From Hawksworthiomyces lignivorus (Eukaryota; Ascomycota; Sordariomycetes; Ophiostomatales; Ophiostomataceae): DNA of 64,000 nucleotides. Positions 55,501 through 64,000 of the stretch are shown in pieces. Numbering within the stretch: the stretch's first letter is position 1; each line of letters begins with the position of its first letter. Under the pieces are notes generated by a model. It saw nothing but the letters and a program-made list of their open reading frames with translations. It searched no databases and had not been told where the DNA came from. The stretch covers positions 64,810 to 128,809 of the forward strand of contig NTMA01000029.1 of assembly GCA_002917075.1 (NCBI GenBank), in the 5' to 3' direction. The position numbers were made by a program, and so were the translations under genes.

Positions 55501-55647
55501 ATGTAGGAAAACCCACTAGAGGCTATGTGACTACCAGACGGGACTGCCGCACCCGCGACGAGGAGGCGGTGGCGGGGCCAGACGACGGCAGCACGGGAGC
55601 ATAGTCGAACTCGAATTCGTAGTCCCGGGCACCGACGTCGGAAGCCG
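52564..55647. other. Gene-poor stretch with T-rich tracts
   Basis: About 3 kb without a supported gene. There are poly-T runs at about 52627-52650 and 53384-53401, and a degenerate ATTTTTT repeat at about 53473-53531. The right end is the 3' flank of the next minus-strand gene. Confidence 0.5.
52577..52581 (+). terminator. RNA polymerase III terminator (T5)
   Basis: TTTTT begins 14 bases after the end of the initiator tRNA, the usual place for Pol III termination; a second T5 follows at about 52587. Confidence 0.7.
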
Positions 55648-57781
55648 CTAGTTTAGCGTCGCTTCCTCCCCGCCGCCCCCAGTGCTGCTGTTGCTGCTGC
55701 CGCTGTTCTTCTTGCCCCGAAAGATACCACCGCCGCCACCACCACCGTTGACCGTACGGGGAGTTTTGCCGTCCTCTGCACCTGTCTTTTCGGACGAGCC
55801 GCCAGCTGAGCTTTTACCGCCGCTTCTGCTCTTGCCGCCACGGCCGAAAATTATTTGCAGTACCCACAGCGGCAGCGTTACCGCCGCCAGCGCTGCCTTG
55901 CGCGGCACGTATAGCAGTGCGGCCAGCAAGGTGTCCGCTGCCCAGACGACGGCGGCCATGGTGTCGTCGACGAGCGTGCCGAGCGAGTAGTAGTAGTAGG
56001 CGTAGGGAGTGGAAGAGGCGGGGCGGCTGCTTCCGCCGCTGCCACCGCCGCTGGCGGCGCTGCTGGCGAAGAAAGGGACGCGGCGCGACAGCGGACGCCT
56101 GCTACCGGCGGCAGCCGCCAGCGACACGGCGTCGCTGAGGCGCTGGTCGGTGGCGCGGAAACGGGCAGCGACCTGACCCTCCAATAGCGCCTGCTGCTTG
56201 TGCGTTCGGCGCAGCGCGCGCGCCAGCGTGTCGAGCTCGGCCTGCAGCGGGGCGCGCACATCGCGCAGCAGCAGCTCACGCTCGCGCTTGGCGCCGGCAT
56301 CGGTGGCGGAGCCGCTGCCGCGGCGGCGGAGCGAGGGCAGCGGGCCCTGGTTGTCGGGCGTGCTGGGAAAGTTGTTGCTGATGTTGCTATTGTTGTTGTT
56401 GTTGTTCATGTTGTCGCTGGGAGACGGCGGCGAAGGCGGATGGGACCCAGGAGCAGGAAAGTAAGACGACGTCTTGTTGTGGTAGCCTGGGCCTCCAGAG
56501 GTAGCAGCAGTCGCCGCTGCCGCCGCCGATTTCGTAGCACTTTCTTCAAGACGGCTGAGCCGGTCTACAAGGTCGGTGAGCGTCTGATTCTGCAGCTTCT
56601 CCTCCATCGCGCGCCGATCGCGGTACTGCTCCTCCTCTTCGCGGTAGGGGTTTACATGCACGACGCGCTGCAAGTGTAGAGTGCGGGCTCGGACCAGCTG
56701 CAATAGGTGCCGCAATGGCCGCACCTCAGCTCCCAAGATGAAGATGGTCAAGTTATAGTTGGAGATGAGGCCCTCTGAGGGTCGTGTCAGCTGGCCGCGT
56801 AGCGCGTGCAGTAGGTACGCGCCCAGGATGGGAGCAACGAAACACGACAGCAGAGCCAGGACCTCATGGCGGTACAGCTCGCGCAGCGCGGCTGCCTGGC
56901 GCGCCTGAAACCGTCGGCGCTCTTGCTGATGCCGCTCCCGCTGCCGCTTATTGTAGGCGGCGACCCGCTCATCCGGAGTCGGCGGTTTTGGCGACGCCGT
57001 GGTGTCTGCTTTTTTCTTCGTCTCTGGCGAGCTATTCTCGCCGTCTCCGGTATCTTCGTCGTTTCTTTTATCATTTTTGGTCTGTTTTTCTTTCCCTTCC
57101 TCCTCCTCTTCTTCCTGCACATTTGCGAGCGGAGCGGGCGTGGAAGATCGCACGCCATCCTTGATGTCCTCCTCTTCCGCTCCTGAGTCCTCATGGACGG
57201 CAAATTCGGCGGTGGTCTCGTGCTCCTCACGAATCTGCTGGGCGGAGTGATACCATGCCCTTGAAAGGACCTGTTAGCAAAAAGCAAAAGATATCTGGCA
57301 GTTCTGTCCATGCACCGTACCAAGGCTGTGTTACGTTCCAGTGGAGAAAGATGGCCCCTAGCCCTAGCAGCATCAGATCCGTCACAAACGCGCTGCCGCC
57401 CTGAACGAGCAGCCCACCCACGGCAGGGAGAAGCGCAAAGGCCAGCGGGAGCGAGTCCCAGCTGGACGTTGGCTGGCTGCGGCGCAGCGATTCGGCTGAT
57501 GGATCGATGGGGTTCGGATTCAGCAAGTCGCGGGCCTCTTGGCTATAGTCGGAGAAGGTGGAGCTGCGACGCCGGTATGCTGGCGCCGGGCTGCCGTTCT
57601 GGTTGGCATTGGTGCTTGTGTGGGCGTGGAGATTGGCCGCATTTAGTGTCGCGATACTGGAAAAGCTGCTCCTGTGACCGTCTTCAAATGGTGTGGAGCC
57701 GCGTCGGAGGCGCACATTGCTGGTGTTGGAACTAACGCCGCCCGCGGCTGACGCACCAGAGGACACGGCGGCCGCAGCCAT
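55648..57781 (-). CDS. Unrecognised fungal multi-pass membrane protein, 690 residues
   Basis: Exon 1 is 57781-57321 and exon 2 57259-55648. The intron (GTACGG to TTCAAG, with CTAAC 15 bases before the end) keeps the frame across QPW-AWYHSAQQIREEH. The N-terminal 110 residues are polar and Ser-rich. Two hydrophobic stretches follow (LPLAFALLPAVGGLLVQGG and FVTDLMLLGLGAIFLHW). An acidic Lys/Glu segment, then HEVLALLSCFVAPILGAYLLHAL near residue 280, a charged coiled-coil-like region with a seven-Asn run, and a hydrophobic C-terminal part (VVWAADTLLAALLYV, AALAAVTLPLWVLQIIFG) complete it. The tail is Gly/Ser-rich. The topology suggests an organelle or endomembrane protein; no family recognised. 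Confidence 0.75.
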
Positions 57782-60700
57782 GGCTGTCTCCGGACCTTAT
57801 ATCTGGTATTCTGTTGCGCACTATGGGCCGTCTTCAACAAATTTGATAAAAAAAACTCGCGTATAGGATCGAGAAAGGCAGTGTCCCGTTGGCTGGCTGA
57901 GTTTGTCGCGTCGCATTGTCAAGGCAGCAGTCTATCGCAGCCGCTAACCCGATTATTGTGAGCGGCACATCTTGCACTTCTACCGTATTTTTTCTGCGTT
58001 CCAAAGTATTCCCAGAGACACAACAAGGCGGCAGGGATGGCGGTTTCTCTTGTCACTTTCTCACGAGAGGAGGGGAATGCCAGTTGTTCGCAGAGGGCCT
58101 AAAACAACTCAAGGGATTCAAAATCTCATCACGTTGTCGCGCGCTTTGGGAAGGGTGGGAGGTTGGATGCTCAGCTGAAGGGTCTCAGCGTATGACGTAA
58201 TAAAACTGAACCGCCTGGAGCCAAAAGTACTAGCTGCAGGTAGCGGCAGCCAAAACCCGGGGTAAGCCTGCTTGCGACGCACTGCTAATTTATCTAGCAT
58301 TGTTTTGATAAATGGGTCGGGTCAGCCGTATGGATCGCTCTAAGCATATGCGTATTAGTAGGCTTGGTAGGCTGAAGCCTATGTACGGAGAGTACAAGTA
58401 TTCGCAACTTGAGAGAAAGATAGGCAAGGCTTTGGAAATTGACCAGAAGCAAGCAAATTGCGGATCCATGATGATTAGTGCCACGCCATTTCGCGGGCAG
58501 CTGAATGATGCAAATCCTCGCAGGCCACTTACACAAGTACCCAAATTGTCTCCCTTGGAAAAAGAATCCCAAATGATGGAAGTCTTGATAGTCAGACACT
58601 CTCATTCCATGGCCAGACCAGCCAGCCTTTTCTGCACGTACACAGTCTGTAGCACAATCCCATGGGTGGGCAGCCAGGGTGCAGAGAGACAAGGGCGACG
58701 AAAGACGGTGTGCAATACAACGACCCGAGAGACAAGTTTTAAGTAATACGAGTATAGGGATTCGCGATGATGCGGCAGCTCTGGTTCAAGGAAAATGGGT
58801 AGCGAAACGGGGCTGCAGCCTCTCACGGCCCCCAAAAGAAATCGCTCTAGAAGCAAGAATAGGCGGAAAGTGGACTGGGATGCATATCATCAAAACCAAT
58901 TTCCGGGGGACACGCAGAAACTGGTACCTCCGGCTGCTCGGGGACGACCGACATTAGCGTAGCCATTGAAACCGGAAACCGATTCAGCCCATCTGGTCTG
59001 TTCATCTAGTCATGCCCCCCAGTCCATCCCATCCGTTGTGTCTTTGTGCGGCCCCTGACAGTAGTTAGTGCTAGCGGACAATATTACGGCGTAGTTGGAA
59101 ATTCGGCCGTTCGATAACGTGGGAACTGCTGGGAACCTTGTCAGCTGGGATTGGATGTGTAATACGGAGTACATGTAGTTATATGTATTACAGAGTGCAT
59201 GCAGGGGCATGGGAAATATTGAGAGCAGGGGCTGTTGCATTGGGCATATTATAACACGACGCCGGTGGAATTCATGCAGATTGTTCTTTTTTCTTCTTCT
59301 TGCCTCGTCGGACACCAAATGTCCGTCACCACCTAGTAAAAATAGCAAGTCCTTGTACGATGCATTCGTAATTGCCCGCGATGAGCGCAACAGACAAGAG
59401 GCTCGACCAAATGCGAGCAGACCCCGACAGTGTGACAGAAAAGGGGAAGATCGCCGAATCCAGACTGCTCACGCTCTCAAAGTTGGCAACCAGCCAACAG
59501 CCTCACAGAACGGCGAGTGAGCTTCTTGACTGGACTAAACTTGCTTTCCCGCTATTCCACACTTGCCACTGGTGATGATCAGGCCATACTCGTTGGTTTT
59601 GGTTGGCTGTCCAGGCGGAAGAGAGGCACGAAGATGGATTTTGTCTGATTTTGATTGATGGGAAACAATGCAGCACAACTCTGGGAGCAACAGCTATTGG
59701 TAAGCGTTTCTTGGGCAGACAAGAGCCTAGTGTGTGCGCACGCACATCGTTTGTGAAGGCTTCTCCAGGCTAGAACAGCCGCACCAATGTGCTCAGGCCG
59801 GTGTCTTTCCTCGGTAGTTTTAGCTGTGTGAGCATGTATACATAGTATATTACGGCTTCCGCATCGTCTCTTCCAGTCGATAGCCTAGGCCGGTACTTTG
59901 GAATTAGTCTGGTCGACACGAGAAACCCGAATGGGGGAAACAAAAAGAGAAAACACAAGGAACAGCGAATGTAAGATAAAATAACGATTGCCTGGGACCC
60001 CCCTCTCTCCCATCGCTCACGGACGATGGATGATGGACGATGGGATTGAGGGCACGGAGCAGCAATTCTACTACATGTAGCATATCTCACTGTCCATGAA
60101 ATTGATTTCCATGCTTCTTGTCCGATTATCTTCCTCCTTTTTTCTTTTTCCATTTTCTCTTTTTCCTCCTTTTCGTTTCTTTTTCTTTCTCTTTTCTTTC
60201 CTTGCCTTTTTGCCTTGTCCGTCCTCTATTTTTTCCTAGGACAGGGTTGAGAAGATCATATACATAATCCCGCCAGTCCTGCGACTTGAGTAGCCATTGT
60301 GCTCCTCTCTACTCATTTCGTTTTCTCTCTCTCTTGATTTTTCTCTTTGCGTTTTCTTCTCTTTTTTTTTTCTTCTCTTTTCTTTTCTATTTTTTATTTT
60401 TATTTTTCTCTTTCTGCTCCTCCTTCCCTTCCTTCTCCTTTCTCTATACATCGTCCCCCTTCCTACTTTCCTTCCACACGTGCTGTTCCAACTCCATCGT
60501 GCCTGCCGTTCATCGCGCCCCTTCTCGGCCCTCAATTTCCAGAATGCTGGGTCGGCGTCGTGCCGTTGCAACGCCGCTAAACTGCACTTGGACGAACGAC
60601 TTCTGTAGCGGTGGTAGCGCCAACAACAACCGTAGCAGCGAGAGACACAGTGACAACGGAGTCAGCAATTTTGATTTGAAAGCTTTTCCGCTGTCGAGAA

Positions 60701-61475
60701 AACAGATCAGAAAAAAAACACAGAGAAAAAACATCCTCCATCGTCGTAGCAGTGCCGTCTTCGCTCCCTCTTCTGGTACCAGTTTTTGCGCATCGACCAT
60801 TGCTCCTTCCCGCGTCTCCTGCTGCTCCCACAGCTGCCAGTCCTTCCTTCCGCTCAGCGCATTTTCTGGTCGCGCCTGCCGAAATTTCCCTGATCGCTGC
60901 CAGCACCGACTTCTCTGCGATTCTTTTCTTTCTCTTCCACATTTTTTCTTCAATTCTTCTCTGCATTCTTTTAATTCTCTTTCACGTCGTCTCTCGAATC
61001 TCTCGAATCTCCCGAATCTCTCCAATTTCTCGAATCCCCCGATCTCTTCGCTATCCTCCCGTCGTTCCAAGATCTGCCCATTTCTCACCACTTCTGCAAA
61101 CCCCTTTTTGGCGCTTTTATTGGCCACTGCTTCACCGAGCGATCAACGACTACACGCACTTTTAGCCTGGGTGCTGCGGCAAAAGAGATTGCACGACCTT
61201 CTATTCGTCGTCCTTCTCCCTTTTGCCCTTAACCTCTGTCTCCTTGCTGCTCTTCACGCTATCCGCCCTTCTTCCCCTTATCCGTCGACGCCCACACCTT
61301 TTCTTTCGCTTGCCGCGGAGGCCGTTCCGGCGGCCGCCCTTCTCCTGTCGTTCCCACGGCTTCTCACGCGACGCCTACCAACCCTGCACAATCCCATCCG
61401 TCGTCAGCCGCCGTAGACGCCCAACCCCTTTCCCTCGTCTCAATTGATGCATCCTCGCCTGCTCCCGAAGGCAAC
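57782..61475. other. Long intergenic stretch and CT-rich promoter/leader of the Erf4-like gene
   Basis: No gene is accepted in 57782-60100. One TACGGAGTA copy lies at 59163. From about 60120 to 61060 the plus strand is strongly pyrimidine-rich (CTTTTCTTTT tracts near 60120-60470), as in many fungal promoters. The open frame running 60286-61416 through this tract is Ser/Phe/Leu-biased and judged non-coding, though an upstream coding exon for the next gene may lie here. Confidence 0.5.
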
Positions 61476-63322
61476 TTGCATCTTCCCTCTCCCTCCCAGC
61501 AGCCGCATTATCCGGGAGCGTCACCATCCTCACCCGCGTCGGATTCACGTCCTGGCGTAGCCGCCGCTCGCCGCGCCCTCGAATCCGGACCTCTCCCTCC
61601 CCCAACCATTCCTCTAGCCTCGACGCGCCGTCTTTACGGTCCGCCATCTTCATCTGTTCCGCTGGACTACCCGCAGCCCTCGTTTCGTGCACCCCAACCA
61701 CCCTTCCGCACCCGTGCCGCTAATTCCTTCCAACGGCCGCTGCGACGCCTATCAGCCGCTCATCTCTGGAACCCGACCAACTCGACGCCACGCGGCGTTG
61801 TTTCATCATCGTCGCGGCGCACGCCACAGCAATCTGCAACAGCAAGACTGCAGCCAGCGTCTGCTGCTGCTGCTTCTGCTGCCGCCATTGACGCCACGGC
61901 CCGCAGGCGGGCACCATCCACTCCGCCGCCGCCCCCTGTTCCTCTCTCACACCCAGTACTCGACGACAACAAACCCGTTTCCAACGACGACCCAGTTGGC
62001 ACCGGTGCCGGCGACTACCCGCTCCTTACTCTCCCCGAGCAGCGTCTGATTCGCCACTCTACCTCGCCCCGTGCGAGCCTCCAGGTCGAGAGTGCCGGCA
62101 GCGAAAAGCGCGTGAGCCTGCCCAAGTCCGTCCGCCACTCGTACGACGGAAAGCGTCTAGCTGCTGGCTCCACCACGCCGGCCGGCGACACCGACGCTGA
62201 CGCAGACACCGGCACCGGCATTAGAGCAAGTGTAGAGATCATCTCTTCGTCTCGAGCCGACGCTGAGCCTTCGTCATCCGCACCACCCCCACCATCACCA
62301 CAACAGCAACAACAGCATCAAGGCGAGCCGCAGCCACAGCAGCAATCGCATCCAGACATTGCCACAGCTTCCAGCAGATCGTTTGGACTTGTGCTCAGTG
62401 AGACCCGACCAAGCAAACAAGACAAAGGCAAGGGCAAGCTGCAGACTTTTGGAAGCACCATGGCGGCCGCAACAGCAAGTAACAACGACGGAGCCGGCGA
62501 CGCCGGCGCCCGCGCATACTCCAAGGACCTAGAACGAGGACCAGACATCCTCGGCGCCAACGGCCATGACGACCTTCACAACAACCGCAATTCCACCGTC
62601 TCTATGCCCGACGGTATGGGCCTCGGCTCCGCCATCTCGTCTTCGAACTCGTCCATCATGGGCGACCCAGAGGCCCAGCCCGACATGGGCGACGAGTGGG
62701 GGCCGCAGCACCCGTGCTATCCGCACCGGAACCCCCACGTCTCCGTCGACGACCCAGACTACATCTCCACGCGTATCATTCGCATCCGCCGCGATTGGCT
62801 CATCCTCGGCGACCTCGCCCCCACCTTCTCCAATCTGTACCCGGAGATCCTCGACCCGGCAGGCATGACCGAGCAGGAGTTCCGCCGCGTTATTGACAAG
62901 CTCAACCGCGAGCTAACCACCGCCTTCCAGCCTTGGAGCGTCCGCAACATTGTCGACGGTGCCATGGGCCTGATCACCGGCTGGCTGTGGGAGGATTTGG
63001 GCCTGACTGGAGCCAAGGCGCGCTTGGCCCGGCTTGAGCGCTGGATTGAGCAGTGGAACGAGGAAATGGCCCGTGCCGCCGACGAGGGCGGACCTATTCC
63101 GCCCAAGATCATTCCCTTGCGGCAGACGGGCTACATGACGGTAAACTTTTTCTTTTTTTCTCTTCCTCTAATGATCAGCAATGCTGCTGCGACTTGTGCT
63201 AACTCTCATGGCTTGTTCAGCTCGACATCCAGATCGGCGACCCGGAGATTGCAGCTGTGCCGCCAAGTACGCCAGCCGCATCGCGGGCAGGCCTGCCTAT
63301 GGAGACGGCTGCCGCAAGCTGA
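61476..63322 (+). CDS. erf4: Erf4-type subunit of Ras palmitoyltransferase (Golgin A7/ERF4 family); 5' end unresolved
   Basis: Coding continues to 63140, then after an intron (63141-63220, GTAAAC to TTCAG) from 63221 to the TGA at 63320. The C-terminal 170 residues match the Golgin A7/ERF4 domain: STRIIRIRRDWLILGDLAPTF, YPEILDPAGMTEQEFRRVID, LNRELTTAFQPWSVRNIVDG. With the DHHC enzyme Erf2 it palmitoylates Ras-type proteins at endomembranes. About 380 disordered Ser/Pro/Gln/Ala-rich residues precede the domain. The frame is open upstream to about 61236 but contains no ATG before 62460 (GCACCATGG, a good context). Either translation starts there, giving a shorter protein, or the true start lies in an upstream exon; the pyrimidine tract ending in CAG at about 61500 would make a good acceptor. 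Confidence 0.78.
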
Positions 63323-64000
63323 TCGTTTCGATTCGCATATTGGCAGATGAGTTGATTTACGTCATGTTTTATTTTATTGGTTGTTTAGCAATATCCTTCC
63401 ATGGATCCTTTTTTTTTTCGTTTTCTTTTTGGATCCTTCTTGATTTCCTTTTGTTCATTATTCCCCCTTTTCTTGTTTTTTTCAAGACACAGCACGGGTT
63501 TTGTGATCGGTCAAAAACGTTTATTTTTTTTACCAGATTTCTAATTGATGATCTTCGATTGTATTCTATCTTTATACTAAATATACATAAATCTCTTCGG
63601 CAACGTCAAGCAAAAATAAGCATCTCCCTCTTTCTCAGCGTGTATACGGCACGAATGCAAATCGTCTCGGTATGGTGCAGAGGTGTAGCTGCAACTATTC
63701 CATCTGGCTTCCTGGACACGTAATCAAATTTTGTATCAGAAAAGAGCAGTCCCATTATGTACTTTGATGCAGGGCTTAAGGACAAAATGCCTTCTATACC
63801 TTCTCCCCTGAGGAGAAGGATGTATTTGTAAACGGAATCAGACTCAGATGGCAGCAGAAAAAGCACTCGTTCTAAGATGATGTGTGGAGACGCAGGACCA
63901 GCTCCTGTCTTCACTCTTTTAAAGTTAATAGTTGTGCTTCTTCTACAGTAAAAGGCGAAATGGCTATCGCCGAATTTTCAGTCGAGTTTATTAAGTGAGG
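63323..64000. other. 3' flank and intergenic
   Basis: AT-rich, with T-rich tracts at about 63410-63530. Only short frames without family resemblance are seen up to the window edge. Confidence 0.5.

Noticed and set aside
60286..61416. 376-codon plus-strand open frame with several hydrophobic stretches
   Set aside because: Phe/Leu/Ser content comes from pyrimidine-rich promoter sequence. The hydrophobic runs are not spaced like membrane helices of a known family.

Overview
The window reads as nuclear DNA of a filamentous ascomycete (Pezizomycotina, most like a Sordariomycete). Genes carry short GT-AG introns of about 45-115 bases with CTAAC-type branch sites. The proteins are fungal: condensin Cnd3, Nop4, Zn2Cys6 and HET proteins, a DUF4203 membrane protein and Erf4. 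Housekeeping exons are GC-rich. Gene-poor DNA is AT-rich, with a retrotransposon remnant whose stop codons look like repeat-induced C-to-T decay. Exon joins were worked out by hand from splice signals and reading-frame continuity.

Layout. 0-8 kb is a housekeeping block: condensin subunit Cnd3 (cut by the left edge), divergent from the ribosome-biogenesis protein Nop4, then an unrecognised acidic protein. 9-17.8 kb holds five alternately oriented genes that look like one catabolic or salvage cluster: a Zn2Cys6 regulator, a nucleoside hydrolase, a 5-formyltetrahydrofolate cyclo-ligase-like protein, a phytanoyl-CoA-type dioxygenase and a sugar-porter-type MFS transporter. After an AT-rich decayed stretch, 18.7-26 kb resembles a self/non-self recognition island. 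It has a HET domain fused straight to a seven-blade WD40 propeller but interrupted by two in-frame TAG codons, two small unknown genes, and two genes sharing a 21-residue Asn/Gly repeat of the HET-s amyloid type. One of these two also has an N-terminal helical domain, giving a HET-S-like architecture. 27.4-29 kb holds broken Ty3/gypsy pieces.

31-64 kb returns to ordinary genes spaced by long non-coding stretches: a NIPA-type Mg2+ transporter, an AMP-forming acyl-CoA synthetase, a GH1 beta-glucosidase, a GFA-fold protein, a large DUF4203 membrane protein, an initiator tRNA-Met, an unknown membrane protein and an Erf4-type palmitoyltransferase subunit. A 9-base motif, TACGGAGTA, recurs ten times, only between genes.

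The strongest candidates for undescribed biology are the amyloid-repeat gene pair (23.6-26.0 kb), the HET-WD40 gene whose two TAG codons would suit either RIP-like decay or A-to-I mRNA editing, and the five-gene nucleoside/folate/dioxygenase cluster.
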